A stretch of 64,000 bases of DNA from Rallus limicola (GCA_022605955.1 JAKCOZ010000015.1:7755287-7819286); one strand, 5' to 3'. Counted from the first letter of the stretch, positions 36,175 through 51,626 are shown. Numbers and translations: made by a program. The notes: generated from the letters alone by a model not told the origin.

Positions 36175-39106
36175 CATTAAACACTGCTTGTGGCATAAAT
36201 TTGTGCACAAAGGGTGTGAGGGAAACCAAAGCCTGCTCCAACGACATGAAGGAGTGCATTCAGACTAATTGATTGCAGGCTCTGAAATAGGCAGTTGCCA
36301 AAGGTTTCAGATCTCCCTGCTGGACTGCCAGATGTGGCTGGGCTTTCTGTTCCCAATGCCCTTGGTTTCAGTGGATGCAGCATTAGGTCTGTATGAAGAG
36401 CTTTGAAAAGTTCCACTTGAGGAATTTGAGCACAGATCAGGAGGATCTAACCTGCCAGCCTAAGCATGTAGGCAGCAGCTGAATTATGAGTATCCAGACT
36501 TTCCCTACCCAGGGGCATACTTGTGGGGTCAGTTGCTGTTTTGATGTTTGTGTGTAGATGATCTCTCTGGACATGTTGCTGCATGACTGCTGCTGTTTAT
36601 GTTTTGGGAGCTGCTATGGGACAGACCACTGCTACTGGTTTTCCAGCTTCAGTGTGCTTCTCAGAGCTGTGGGCTCTGAATTTGGAATGTTATTCTTTCT
36701 TTGCAAGGAACCCCTATGGTGAGCCCAAGCCCTCCGCACCACAAACTTTCCTCCATTCACCATATGCATTTCCTCACTAAAATGGAGATACTAACCAAAG
36801 GTCATGAGCTCCTGGTTAGCAATACTTTCATGTCAGACTTTTATGATGCTGTTTTGGTGCTTAACAAAATACTTAGAGGACTATAAGTGCAGAGGTATAT
36901 TGAATCAGGAGCTCATAATCTTTAGTTAGAGAAAATAGTTTAGAGGATCTTTTTTTAAAGACATGAAGATCTGTGAAGTGGTGCACACCCAGACCTGACA
37001 TGGAGGATGCCAAGCTTCAGAACCACTTTGCTAAAAAACAGCTGCGTAGCCTGCCATAGTCAGATGTATGCAGATTTGTAACTGCTTAAACAGCATACAG
37101 ACGTGCTCAGGTCTTGAGGTCTTTTCTTTTTAAACACTGGTACCTACCAATCTAGGAATTAGAGATGTTGGAGAAGGTGGATCTCTCTCTTCCTGAGTTG
37201 CTCATAAAATGAAGGTTACAGTCCCTCACTTCAGTGAGAGCTTATAGCCAGGGCTCGCTGGGGACTGCAGCAAGCAGGTGCAAGTGGGACAAATGTCTAT
37301 GTTCCTTCAGGCCTTGCTAGTCTTGCCTTCATTAAATGCACTCTGAAGAGTAAAGGTCTTTATCCTAGCATCTGGTGCAATGATGTGGTGCAGTCAGATT
37401 TCCCATCCATTTTATACACTGAGGTCTTTTTGCTGCAGCACAAGGACTATTACTCATGCAGTTGGCTGGAGCAGGTTTTTTTTATAAGGAAATTCATTGT
37501 GTTAAGTGTTGGCACCAAGGGGAGGTGCAGAGAATGTTTGGAGAAAATGTGAAACAGGATGAAACATTGACGCCTGGCTGGGGAATGTACAGCAGCCATA
37601 TCGGTGCCCCATCCTGCCGTGGAGCAGCAGGACACTGCTGGAGCTGGCAGGAGCCCAGAAGGCAATGTCTGTGAGGGACAGGTTTTCCACAGCCATACAG
37701 AACACAGAACAGGGTTTTCAGATATCCTTAACTTCATTGGGTTAAGTTAAGAACTTACATGTTTATATTAACTTAAATCTTGTATATTGAAATTAAAAAT
37801 TCAACTGGAGTTGAGCACCTGACTTAGAATGGCATCAAAATATTTTCGGAAACCCATCCCATCTGCCTCTTTTGCAGAGGTAAGCATCACTGTTTGTGAA
37901 AAGTCTGTGGGTTGTTTGATCTCAATTCTGAACTGAAAACATCCTGGAGACAAGCTATTGAAATAAGATAGGAGTTTTCTTGTACAAATTAATTAACCAC
38001 TTGAAAAGACAAGGCTGTTGGGCTCCCCAGGTTTCTCAGGGGGGCTGCATTTCCTGGTTACTTATAGTGTGTATCTGAGAGTGGGGTTTTTTTGCATGCA
38101 TGTTTAATACTTCTTCAGAAAACAGAATCTAAATGAGTCTTCTTTGCAGTAGTGTTTGTAGTATTCTAATCGATCACTGAGGAATTAAAAATGAGCCTGA
38201 ATGTAGCTCCTTGTTAGAGAAATATAAGTAGTAATTTCTGATCCAAATTTTGTGAGACAATAACCATTTGAACAGTTTCAAATATGTAGGCCAAATAAAT
38301 GTAGCTTTCTAGCATATGCTTACTCATGGAAGGATTTGTAATTTCATTACCCCAGGCCTCGCAGTGAGCAGTATCTCTTACCTCTCAGGGATTCTTAGGT
38401 AACAAGACAGCAGTAATTGGAATTTTATAAAGATCCCCTTATGTGTGGGCAGGTTTTATGTTTTACTGACTATTCCCAGCCTGGCTGTGCTGTCCCTGAG
38501 ATGACCAATTTTCTTCCAAAGCCACCCAAAAGTCCTGAACTGCCAGCCCAAAGTGTCTGTGGTGTTGGCTCTGGGCCAAATTTGAGGGGGGTATAGAGGA
38601 ATAAAGGGATTGTGCTATCTTTAGGACCAGCAAACCTCTGCTGCCTGATTTCTCATTCCTGCCTTTCCCTGGGGGAGAGGGACCTGCAGCACCCCCCAGA
38701 GCCACTTGAGTTTGCTCAGGCACTACACATGGAGATGCTGGGAGCTCACCATGCACGCTGCAGTGTAAGCAGCAACCTTACTTGCCCCTGGCTCTGCAGT
38801 GGTTGCTGTTGGGCAGAATTCCTGGGTTTTCCTCCATCTTTGGGACCATCATACTGATGGTCATGGAGTACCTAGGTGGTAGCAGTGTTAACATGGGTGC
38901 TTCATCAGACAGCATGGAGAGCAAGGGGGTCTCGGGCTAAGGGGCATGTTGAGGCTTCCTTGCCTGCAGCTACCCAAGTACAGCTGCCCTGCCTGCTCCT
39001 CTCCAGCCTGGTCATGCCGGGTGCTGTTCTGGCTGCAACTAATTCGATGCCTTCATATACCAAAAGAAAGGCAGCAATTTAGAAAAACACATGGAACAAT
39101 AACTCC

Positions 39107-39134
39107 TTCTCCCTTGTTACTTCTCCCTTGTTAC
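39107..39134. repeat. Perfect 14-bp tandem duplication
   Basis: TTCTCCCTTGTTAC occurs twice head to tail (39107-39120 and 39121-39134) with no mismatch, suggesting a recent slippage duplication that may be polymorphic. Confidence 0.9.
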
Positions 39135-40963
39135 TATGACTGTTGGTTGGTTTTGTGTTGCTTTGGTGAACCATAGGGATGCTGATTGCATTCAAAAGGG
39201 CTCAGAGTTGTTTGACAGTAGTTTTGAATTACCAAGTACCAAAAGAAATGTTATGACTCCAACTCTGAGTTTAAAACCTGTTAACAGTGTAAACAGTTGC
39301 ATGAAAGGGGAGGATTTGCATCAGTAACTTTTAAAAGATGTTGTGAAAGTTGAGGCTCTTGTGAACTGCTGCTCTGTTGCATCTTAAAAATCATCAAATG
39401 AAACCTTGTAGCTCTACTGTTACTGTTCACAGGGAGAGTTATTGCTGGCTCTCCAGTGGTGATCCAGCACTTGAATCTCTGTACTGCACTAGTTTGCATA
39501 GTGTTGTGTGCCTTTCCACTAAGGCTATTTGAATTGGGCATGTGGTTATGTCTCAAGGATAAGTAAGGCAAGTGCTTGGGATAAGCTCTCTTTTGTATAA
39601 GCTCACTATGTAGGCGTTTTATTTCAAGAAGAATTTGCATCTTCTCTCCTGTGTTAGTCTTCAGTGCTGCCTTCCATGAGTATTTTTTGGCCATTGCTCG
39701 ACCTCACTGTGGATTTTTTCCCTCCTCATTTGCTGCGTGTCTTTTCCTCCTCTTCCCATTGAGGAGCCAGCTTCTGTGGCTTGGGAGCTGAGTAAATGTG
39801 CCCTTTCTCTTGAAGTCGGCACTCTGGGGCGTGCTGGTTGGAGGTGGTGTGGCAGCTCCTGGCTGCTGCAGTGGCTGGGCCAAGGGACTTCACAGCCTGG
39901 TGCTGGCCACCAGATATTGGGGACCAGTACAGGAACTCTGCTGGGAGAGCTGCAGGGTAGAAATAGAGGAGGATGTGCCCCGAGTGCTGCTCGGGAACTG
40001 AGGAGAGTAACAAACTCTAAATAAACTGAAAAGCAACGTAAATGGTCAGAGCAGTATCATCAGTGAGCACTGTCAAAAAGGGACAGAAGAGCACAGCATG
40101 GGAAAACCTAGCATTTGCCATGGATATCATACACAGCCCAAGGAATTTCAAGATCATTTTATGCAATATGTCACCGAGGTGCTTTTGGTGTTTTTTTTGT
40201 GAGTAATCTGCTCAATAGCACTGTGTGAGGGCTGCAGTCTGGCACTGAGCTGTAATAACACTCACCTCCTCCTTATATTCATTGTGAGCAACAACATCAG
40301 CTGCTTTTGGAGCAGGGGAGCCGGAGTTTGACTGGAGCTGGCTCTCGTGCAGGGAGCAGAATTGAGAAAAAAATGAATGAGCTCTAGCAACAAGAACATC
40401 TGGCTATACTTCAGCTTCCTTTTCTTTTCACCTCTCACTATTTATATGTTAGTTTCTGTCTGAGTTTTGAAAGACATTGTGTTTGCTACTTACTGGAATA
40501 ATTTTCTGAGCACAAGTTAAATTGATTAATAGTATAGAGTTATACATTTTGTATGAAATGAAGCATCAAAAGTGCTTGTATTTGTATTCTGATTGAGACA
40601 TCCTACGGGGACTGAGGAAAGAATTGTATTTTGCTGTCAGTGGTTTGTAACATAGAATTTATTATACTTAATACCAAACCTACTGTGTGCCAATAGCACG
40701 TGGCAAAAGGAATTCCAGAAACACAAACAGTTTCAGTGGGGAGCAGGATTTCCTGAAAAGCAAACACTGAAATGAAAAGCGTGTCATCTGCCCCAGCTAA
40801 CTCAGCAGTGAAAGCAGATAGCCAGCCCTGTGTGCCTATGCAGGTGTTGTGTTTTGGGAGGACGGGTTTTATAGAAGTCTCATGTTTAGAATTGTCTAGT
40901 TTGTCATTAAAATACTAAAGTTCATTATTGAAAACATACCTTTTTAATGAAAATTGAGCTTAC

Positions 40964-40983
40964 TATATATATATATATATATA
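40964..40983. repeat. (TA)10 microsatellite
   Basis: About ten perfect TA units lie in AT-rich flanks. Confidence 0.95.
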
Positions 40984-42569
40984 ATGTTCATTTCTTAAGA
41001 CTCTTTCCGTAAGTTTAAAGAGCTTGTTTTTATTGAGCAAGCAGAATGGGAAACTTTCAGCTAGATTAATGGTGTTTACAGAGTCTTTTTGTTTGGTGCT
41101 TTTTAATAATGATTCTGAGAAATCACTAGGAGGAGGGCTTTTAGATAAGAGTATTAGGTCAATCCATTATCTCCTTGGTGGCATGGAAAGCCTTACACCC
41201 ACCCACCAACTCTGCCAAGGGCTGTCAGTATTTGACGACCAAGCTTTCAGTTGATGGCTGCCTCTCTAATGCTCAAGTGGACCCAATTGTAATTCTTCAG
41301 CTCCCTCTATAAAACATCTTGTTTATGGCCTATAAGCAGCTGAAGATTAGTGTAGTTCTCCCTCTTATCCAAGAATTCTTTCTCTGCAATGTGCATTAAT
41401 TTTCCTTGTTGGAATTGCCTTGCATGAAAGTAGTACTAGTTTTCATTTCCAGATTCCAAACGGCAGCACTCCAGCCAAATGATTTTGTAAGAGATTTACT
41501 CTGAGGAACTGTTTTCATTGACGATAATGTACACTTAAGTCATGTCTGTATATTAATGATAAAATTTCTGCTTTTACTGGTTCTGGGTCAAAGTTGATAA
41601 GTGTTATCTCATGGCACTGAAATCAAAAGAAAAGTATAGCAAACCTCAGTGATGAGTAGGTTTTACATTAGAAGGCTACATAAATGTTTAATTTCAATCA
41701 ACTTGGATTGACTGTGGTCACAAGCACATTGTGGTTTTGCTTGTGTCTTTAAGTGAGGGGGAGGTTTACCAAATCCTTATGCAGTGGTCTCAGAAGTTTG
41801 GGTTGTTGCATTAAACTAATGACTGCATTTTATTTATGTTCTTGAAATAAAAACTTTTGCCTTGCTCGGCCTGTAGTCCTGGCAGCAATGTTCCTGGTAG
41901 TGGAAGCCCTTTGTTCTTGGCCCTGGGTATAAGAGGAGCAGATTTGTACTGTGGGACCAAGGAGGAACTATTGTGGGACTGGCAGGGACTCTTGCTACCT
42001 TGGCATTAGGTGAAAACTAACCAGTTCAGATGAAAAAAAGAATTATACTACGGGTTTTCTTATGCTTGATGAATTAAAGCAACCACTTGAAATGAATAGG
42101 AGCTTTTGGAGTCAACCAGTTACATTTGCTTTTCAGTGTGAGTATTTCGGTATGCTGAAAAACTCTGGTATGTGGCAGAGAGGCCAGTTTAGGCTTACTG
42201 CTCCTGCTCACACTCCTGTGCTAAGGTTAAATGAGTTTTAACACTTTGGGGCTGAAGCTAAGCATCCTTTAACCCTCCGGCCTGGTCCCCGTTCTCACTT
42301 TGATGAGCACTGACCTTGCAGAACAGCAGTGCAGTCTGGCAGAGCAGGCAGCTCGCGCGTGAGGACATGTCAGTGACTTCAGAGGTGGAATGCTTCAGCA
42401 TCACTGCTGTTTGCCTTCACTCCTTTAAACCATGGGATCTGACCTTTATTAGGGAATGGTATGGTGAACAGCTTTGCATAGTCTTGAAGTGTGACCCTGG
42501 TATTTCAGAGAGATTGCTCACTGGTTTTCAGCGTTTAAATGGAGTAACGTTTCTTGAAAAAAGACTTTG

Positions 42570-42640
42570 AAGGGCAAATTCTGTCCTGTCAATGCCACAT
42601 TAAGCCCATTAGTTCCAGTAGGGTGTACACTCATTTCAGT
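42570..42640. repeat. Possible fragment of an ancient amniote repeat
   Basis: GGGCAAATTCTGTCCTG is followed by CCCATTAGTTCCAGTAGGG and TGTACACTCATTTCAG. This order resembles degraded amniote repeats of the type GGCAGATTCTGATCTC...TTGACTTCAGTGG...TTACACC as I remember them. The match is weak, and neither boundaries nor family can be given. Confidence 0.25.
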
Positions 42641-45600
42641 TGTATTGCTTCCTCCTCTATTACAATAAAAAGGTAAAGACCAACTGTTAAGCATTCAGAA
42701 GTCTAAAGATTAAATTCTGTCTCTAAGAAAGAACTCCTCATGCTCCACATGAACATACAGTTGCTCTGATTCACAGGGCTTGCTTTGCAGTCACAAAAAC
42801 CTTTGTTATGTTTTTCAGTCAGACTCAAATTCCTCTCCCAGATCTTACAGTGCATTTATAGTAAACGAATACCTCATAAAATGTGTGATCATTATACAAA
42901 TATGTTATTATAGCGATTTGTCTTTATGTTTGTAAATTCCATAAATTCAATGTCTGGGTAATGGATGTTCATGGAGATGGAGTCAATAGCACTGTCTGAA
43001 TCCACGGCACGACACGGTGCTGAGGGTCATGAATGAACCCCTCTTCCCATCCCTGGCAGGGAAGGGCTTGATGCCTACTGATCTGGCAGCATGAACCATG
43101 TTCTTTCAGAAAAGACAAGCTGGTGTTGATCAATGAATACGGTTCCCCCATCTGTGTCAGTTTAATGGAACTGAGGTTCACACTGCTGTCAAACCCAGCA
43201 CAGGGAAGCCCAGACTCCCCCAGGAGTTAATAATGCACCTGAGCACAAGTATCTGGATTATGGTCATTTTTCTAAATGAACATAACTCTGTCTTTCAGAG
43301 AGACCAATTAGTTAATTTGCTACTCTATAAACCCAGAGTAATTGCACTTCCAGTAGTATGAGAAATGTCCTTGTGTACTGCCCTCACACTAGGTCAGAAC
43401 GTGCTGTTATTGGAGCAAGTCTTGCCTTACTTGGGTGCAGTTTCAACACAGGTAGGACCTGCTACTAGTGAAATCTTCACAGTGCTTTCATAGTTTATAT
43501 TCTTTAATGGCAAGAAACAGGAATGTATAAATGCTGAGAGATTAGGGAATAAATCCATTTCCTGGAAGGCCAGAGGACCACGCTGCTGAAATGGTGATTG
43601 ATTCTTTTCTCAGAGATGAACTAGAGAGGTTTTCTAAACCTGACTTGTTTGTTTTGGCTGGCTGTTTGCTGCCACCTTGCTGAGATTTTTCTTTTACTGG
43701 TTGAATCTGCGCCAGACTTCGGACCCTGAAGTTGCCAAAGCTGATGACAAATGAGAAAGAGCAAGCGGTGCAGTGGAGGGAGGATGGAAGTTAGCAACCG
43801 GTGATAAGAGGACTGATATCTCTGGCATCAGAGCCTGTGGCAGACTCAGTACCATGGGTATGTGTTGTCCTATCTGTGCATTCCCCCAGGAATGGAAAGT
43901 AGATTATTTGCTTTCATAAACTGACTCCTTCTCTGCTGCTTTTGTACCGCTAGTGGTACAGCACAGGTTTGTTCAGCAGTGCCTCTCCTGGGACTGAAAG
44001 GTAAACTTCAGGCTTTATATATGCCCTGTCTTGATCTAATTATGAGAAAATGGTACACATGGGCTCCTGTGGACCAGTTTCAGGGCTTGTCTGTGCGTGC
44101 AGCTGGTGAAGAGTAAGGAGAGTGCTCTACCCTCATCCACAGATATGCAGGCTGAGCAACAGTGTAGAATTTAAAGTTAGTGTTCATTACAGAGGTCTCA
44201 CACAGAGAGCATACAGGATGAAGGCATAAATGTAGCCAGTGCTGGCTACAGACTGTATGTGACTGCTGGGTACCAAATGCCTTAAAACCAGGTGCAAAGT
44301 AACTTCCAGCTGTGTGCTGGGGAGCTGTGTGGTAAGACTGGAAATTGGTTTTATCTTGTTTGCCCTCTTCTTTTCTTATTCCCTGCTAGTAAGACTTGGT
44401 CACAAACATTCAACTTGCTGAGCAACTTTTAACCACTTGTATATGTAAAAACTCCACCTCAGTGTGACACTAAAATACTTCCTAACGTGCTTTCTGAATG
44501 AGTCTGTCAGGCAGGGAGAGTTCAGCTCTGCAGCAGTGATGGCCATCGCCACGATTTATGTAGCTGAAACCAGAAGTTCTATAAGCAGGAGTTTATAAGA
44601 AGTGATGAAATTATTCCACAGGTTTGCATAGTGCTCTAGGAGTGCTTCATCTGTATAGACAGATGGAAAAATTGTTTGTATCTCTTAAACATGTAGTGCT
44701 ACCAAGAGCCCCACAGATTTGGCTGTGGGAGGTCAAGCTATATTGTAAGTGTCCCAAGGGACACACAGAGCCTTTCTTTGAGGAACTGACTTGAGCCCAA
44801 AGGCTTGGAAAATCCTCAAAGTAATGCAAAATAGGTCCCAATTTGAAAAACCAACACAATATAGCAAAAGCATTTCTAAATGTTCCTTGATAGCAAGAAA
44901 CATGCACAGGCTTCACCTGGTTTCACATTCAACTACATTTCTCACAGCTCACACTTACCTGGCTTTTTCTTCCCTAACTGCCAGTAATGCAAATTGATTG
45001 TTGTGACAAATTTCTGCTTTTTGTGGCAAGTCTTGTTCAGAACAAGAAAGACTGCAAATCTAGTCTGTGGTGAAGTTGCTTGTCAAGTGTTGTGCCGCAC
45101 ATGCGTGTAAAAGAGCCTAATAAACACTTTGCAGCATGGAAATGTATGTCTTGGACATCACTTAGAAAATTAAGGAGAGAGTGCCAAATCCTACAACATG
45201 TTTCAAAATATTCTGATGTTTGAGGTTATTCATAAGGGTCTGTCTCTTGGAGTCATGTGGCTGCCCAAAACCATCATTTTTCATTTCAGAGATTTTAAAA
45301 AAAGTCCAAGTGGGTGAGCTGCAAAGTCTTCCTTAGAGAGCTAAATTTCAAGTGCTTAAAAACAAACAAACCAACCCATTCCCCAGCATGCAGGTAGATA
45401 GCAAATGATGAGAATTCCAACGTGTGTGGTACTGGCCCCCTGGCAGAGTCCTTCCCCAGCCACCCTGCTCCATGGACAGCACAGGATGTAGTAACAGCAC
45501 CATGGAGGGGTGAGTGATTGTGATCCTGGGGGGAGATGTCTGTGCAGTCACCTCTCTCTGTGTGCACCTGGAGCATGAGCATAGGAAGGTCGCTGCAGCA

Positions 45601-48600
45601 AGGAGGAACCCAACATATGCCAGGCAAAAATGGGGAGTATGAGGGCCGAGTTGAAGGTGATTCTCTTGCTTACACCCAGAAAACACTAAAGACGGAAAGC
45701 AGACCCCTCCTGAGATTTCAGTCAGGGAAGGGAGATTATCAGATAGGTAGGTCCTACTTTGTCACACGCTGTGAGCTGTTAGGGGAGTGGGTGATGGGGT
45801 GGGCTTAGCAATTTTTTCTATTTTACGTTCAAGCTGGAGGCGGGTAAATAGGAATGGTTTAAAATAGTACTGTAGTTGCCATAGATACTTGTCTAAACGG
45901 AAAATACAGGTCTGGACCAAGCTTTTAGTCTGCCCACCAAAGCAGAACTTGGACCTGAATGATGAAACCTGAGTGGGTTTGAGAAATCATGCCAAAGGTT
46001 TCATTGCCACAGTCAGTGATTCAGCCGCACCGCAGAGAATGTGGATGTGTGACATCACTGAGCAGCTCCAGCGAGGGTTCATGTGGTCCTGGAGATTCTG
46101 GGAGGGGAGAAATCCTTCATGCTTCGAATGTTTCCCTCCTTTCTTTGCCCCAGGAGGTCTGTAGAGTTCGGAAAAATGCCATGGAACATTGCTTTCTTGG
46201 TACTGGATTTGATTTTTATTTTTTAAATGTTACAGTGCAGCAAAGCAGCAGCAAATTTAAAGTAGTTCAGGCAGATAAAAGCAATCCTAATAAGGTAAAT
46301 TCAGTCTGCTTGTCCCAGGAATGTGTGGCAAATGTGTGTCTAATTACAGATAAGGCAACTAAACCTTTCATCTTCTTCCGGTGAAGAAGAATCTGCAATA
46401 AAGTGCAAAATCTTTTGGTGAAATGTATGAAGGTCTTTTCAAGGATTTGGTTATCACAAATGGGGCCCCACTTAAGGCAATTGGAAAGGTTTCACCCTAT
46501 GCTCCTGCTTTGTGGGTGGCATTGGATATACTGGGGCAATTTCAGCTGACACTGGAAATCTCCCACTTTGAGATAAAAATCTGTTCTGCCTTTGGAGATT
46601 TCTAGTTTCATCTGTCCATTTTTAGATGGGGAGGGCAAAGCAGAACTGGCCTATTGAAGATGATGGAGATGTACAGAATACATTAGTTGAGTCTGTCCTG
46701 AAAAACGCATGCTTAGCATCGTGTCATATTTCCTCTCCAATTTCTTGCTCAGTAGGTGGTGGAGAATTAGTGCTTAATTACTTGCAGGCTGTGGACAACA
46801 ACCAGCCCCCTTAAACTGTTTACATTTCTGGATAAGGCTGGAGCTGAATGTCTTTGTGGTTCAGCCTTTCTCAAAATCTATGGAAGACTTTATAGTGCTT
46901 GTTTATCTTTTATACCATATACTGGGATAAATGTTTGTTCCCACAGAGCTTTTATCTATAAAAAAAAAAATCCCATTCATCTATGTCTATATCACATTAT
47001 GTATGGTAAATCCGATTTATACCATTCAGCTTTCCAGCTTGTGAAAAGGCACAGTCTGTTGTTCAAGAGGCTTGTGCAATTGTGGGAGTTCATAACTGAG
47101 CAGAAAATCAGATCCAAGTCTTAAAGGTGGAGCTGGAATTCTAGACTTGCTTGGATGCAAGGATTTACATCTAGCAAACATTGGTTGAATAAAACATTAT
47201 TTTCCCATTAAAAAACATTATGTTGCTCTGATAATTGTTCCTGTTTTGAGTAATCCTCGTTTCCTGCATATCTCTGGTGACTCATCGCAGCAGATATCTC
47301 ATCCGTTCTGCTTTGCAGATGCTCTCAAGCTGTCTATTCCTGATCTGACTCAGCTCCTTTATCATCAGTATCTTCTCATTCCTGTTGTGCCGTGAAAATG
47401 TATGCCTCGCTGAGGACTTCATTCTCCTTCCATCTTAAAAATGACTGGCGCTGCTGCCTACACTTTCATGTTTAACCCAAGTTTTAAGAAAGTTGTAGGT
47501 TAAAAAAACATTTGACATTTTCAGGTTGTCACAGGCCTTGAATCTGCAGCTGAGAAGCCCAGATTGTAAAAATGCATGTGTCTTGGTCCTTCTCTCTATA
47601 ATGGGAACAAAGCTGTCTTCCTCTGAGATTTTCTGTGAGTGGTTTGCCAGTGTAATACATTCCTAATGTGATCTGTGCATCCTATGACTTCAATTAAACT
47701 TTACTTCTCGGGTTTAGAAGAGACAGGTGGTGCCTGTGTCTGTATGGAGCTCTCTGTGTGGCAGCTATTGCCTTTGTAACAAGGTTTGAGGTTCTGTTAC
47801 CTGTTTATAGGTAAATAAAACATTTTAAGAAAGGTAATTGGCAAAGGGTGTACTGAGCACCAAATCCCCAAGATTCAAAGACACCTGTGTTTGCTGTAGA
47901 ACTTGGAGGGTACAATACTCCGAAGTGTTAGGTGCCTCCATGCAGAATGTTCTAGCACATTGAAATTTGGAGCCCTCAGAGCTGTGATACAGCTGCAGGC
48001 AAGTCTCATGTGACATCTGCATTGCAAGCGTGACACTTTTGTCAGCTTTGGGGTGCCCAGCAGAACCTTTTATGACTCTCATTTGGCAATCTGGGCTAAA
48101 GGAGTGGAATTTGCAGGTGCTGTAAAGTTTTAACTCCTGTTAGAATTATCTGCCTATAAAAATGCATTTAAGACTTAGCATTGTTGTTAGTTTAAGGCTA
48201 CAACAAATTTTTGGTCCTGAAGCAACACCAAAAGTTTCTGCCAGGCATCCTGTGGGGTGATGGGCAAGTGTGCAAGGAGGAAGTGAAGGCCTCTTGCACA
48301 GATGAGTCCTTCCTTCCTCTGCTGGTATGTTCTCTGCATGTTGTTCTGGGTTACTGGTCAAAGCTTCACTGCCCAACCTGTTGGTAGCACTGAGTTGTAC
48401 AGGTAAGTTTTCTTCTTCTTTTTAAAATCACTCTCATCCTCTGATGCACAAAATGGAACCTGGTTTTTAATAAAGAGTGAATAAATAATTTGTTGTGTCT
48501 TCTGGCTTTTGTTGCCTAGTTCTGCACTCCAAATTGGCACTGCCATTGCACAACTTGGAGTTACCCTCTTGCCACTTGTAAGGCAAGTTGTACATGCCAT

Positions 48601-51600
48601 TCATGACAGCAGATCATCTCTACTCTCCATCAACTCTTCAACTCTTTGTACTAGTGACACTTATTGAAGCTGCTTAGGTCATATTTGGGTAAAGGTTTTC
48701 TTTCCATACTGAAAACAGGATCTAGTATTAAAAGTTGCATGCAGACAATAGCTTTCACTTAATGACTGATGATGGAGAGAGGAGTTTTGGGATGGTGCCA
48801 TGCTTCATATGGTTCTTTAGATATATCTGTCATTTGAGGTGGTTATCTCAGCTGTCAGTCTGTTAAGATTACATAAAGTTTTTAAATTATCTTCTCTTTG
48901 TATGGCCAAAAAGTGATTCAGTCCTCTTGTGCATTGTATTACCTCAAGCTCTTGGTATTTATTACACATGCAGTCAAGGAATTAAGTCTGAAGCTCAAAA
49001 AGATTTATTTAGTAGCTTTTAATAGCTATCTGTTTGCTAGTAATTTGGTTCAATAGAATGAGAAATTTATTTTTGAATTGTCTTTTAATGAGCAGATAAG
49101 CAGGTTTCTCTATCGTTCTAAAATTTTGGGTTGTCACTTCAGGGATACGATTTTATAAATGGAAATTGTTATCTCTCAGATAGGTAGCAGGCTGTGTTGG
49201 TAGTTTCTGTTGGTTTTAATGGAGCTTGATTTTAAATACCCCCATTAGCTAGAAGAAGAAGAAACTTTCTATTTTACTTTAGAGAATTTTTTTTACTATA
49301 TATTTGATACTCGATGGAATTGGTGCATCCAGAATGAACCCTAAACAATTCCTGACTCCATGAATATCTGTATGTTATTTTTGTCATTTGCAAAAAGTCA
49401 TGTATGAAAATTTAAACATACCCTTCATTTTGAAGGAGTTACATTTATTGTAAGGATTGTGAACTTGTATGTCACTGGACCTGTACTTAGGACTCGAGCA
49501 CCAGAGCATCTTGCACAGCAGAGCTCCAGTGCAAATCCACCTGGTCCTGCAGCTTCACTAGTGAAGTGTCACCACATCATGATCAAAAAGAGCACTTGAG
49601 AGGATATAAGAAGCATGAAATAAGTAAATAAGGTGCTACCTTGCTAGGAGACATGGAAGTTTTGTGGCTGTATCGCATCTGTGTACAAGTAAAGAAGGAT
49701 TTATGCAGGGTTGGCTCCACTGATGTGCAGGGTTGACTCTGCCTGGGCTTCTCTCTGAGGGGAGAGGAAAGGATGGCTCTGGAGTATGGTGATACCTGTC
49801 TTTGGAAGGGCCGAGGCAAATAAAGATGCTTCTGATGTGATAAGGATTTCTGCGACTGAAACAGAGAATGAGCAGTCTGGCATGTCTGTATGGGAAATAA
49901 AAATAGCTTTAGTTAACTAATGAATGAGCAGTGATTTAACTTAATGCTGCTGAAACCATTCATATGTGCAGCTGAATAATTCTGAAAGGAACTGAATTGT
50001 ATTGCAAGTGGTGAATTCAGTGCCTGGGCCTTCTGTGCCTCAGCCTGCCAAGCTGTAAATCAGTGTCTGACTCTTGCAGGTTCTGCTGCAGATCCAGAGG
50101 GTATCATCTCCATTCTGGCTGAACCAGTTGTGTTCTATCATTCCTCTCATCAGAGCTTGGAAACTGCTCGGGGGGCTTTGCAAAGTCTAGCAAAGCTGGT
50201 TTTTCTCTCCCTGTCTGTGAACTGAAAGTGTGTGTGTGTAAGGTGTGGATCTAACAATTTTAAAAAGATCAAAGCCTATTTTGCACTTAGACGTAGTCCT
50301 AAATACTGGTTGTACAAGCTGAGTCTTGGGAGGGCAGACATTCCAAAAACTCCTCCCGAGAGGATTTGTGTGTGTCTGCAGCCAGGTCCTGCCTGGCATG
50401 GAGCTGGTGCTGCCTGGGGCACTGTGGCTGGGCTGCCTCTCCCTGCCCGGGCCAGCCAGCATCACAGTGTCTCCAGGGGCTCGACATCTTTGACTTCACT
50501 ATTTTTCTGTCAGGTTCAGCTGGAAGGCTGGCTAACAACTTTAAAACAATATAAGACTGGCAATTGTTAGAGGGACGTGTAATGTGCAGTTCTGTGGGGC
50601 ATTCCTTTATGATGTGAGGTATGAAAGTGAAAAAGCCAAAAGACCTGAGGGGAATCTGCATGCTGTTCCCATAACAGCATTTAGGGCTTTTTCCCTAATC
50701 AGAAATTTCAGTCTGCATCATCTACAAGCTGAGGAAGCCTGTAGACATGTAGGCTGAAGGAGTGCTGAGTATCCAGGAGGCCAGCACAGGGGTATGTGGA
50801 TTGCTTACACTTCAGTATTGTCAAGTATATGGTCATTCACTGGGGTTTTTGGGTCAGGAAAGACAAAGAAAAAGCTAACTCTATCATTTTACGGCCTGGC
50901 GAAGCCAACAAGGCTTAAATCTGCCATGAGGCTTACAACATAGAGCCCAGGGTGATTGAAGGTATAATCAGCATCCCTCCTTCAGCTGTTGTCACAGTGT
51001 TAAGGCTGGTCTTCCCATGAGCTATTACTGTACCCAGAAAAACTTCCCTTTGGGTACTGTGTTACGATAAGCAGCATCAATCCCTACAGGTAAAAATTCC
51101 ACTTCTGTCATTTGCAGTTTAGGACATCCTTTGGGAAAAAAAAGAGAAGAAAACCAAAACTAAGGAGTATTGTGTCAGGGTACTAAAAATAGGTAACTAG
51201 TGCCTCATCTCTGTTTTACAGACATGGATGTATTTGGCACTGCAAATGTTCAGGTATTTTTAAAGAGACTTTGGATAGTAAATAAAGTGTGAGGGAATAT
51301 ATGTGAATATCTTTAGCCATTTTTGAGGAAGTCAGAATCATTGTATTACATGTAGGTCTTACTTTTCGTTGGCTTTTTGCCAGGGCATGGCTTTTTTTTC
51401 CCCCTGTGACCTTTAGTTTACTCCAATTATGACTTATTTACAAATGTAATCCTTGGAAATGTAATTCAAAATTAACATACTATGAGACAAGGCAGATCTT
51501 CATTTTTCACAATGCCATATTAAGTGGTAGAAAATACTAGCCTGTGGATCTAATGGGACATATGGCTGGCCTATTTTTATCTTTTTTGTTGTTCTTTTTT

Positions 51601-51626
51601 GATATTTTTTCTCTTTTTTGATCTCA

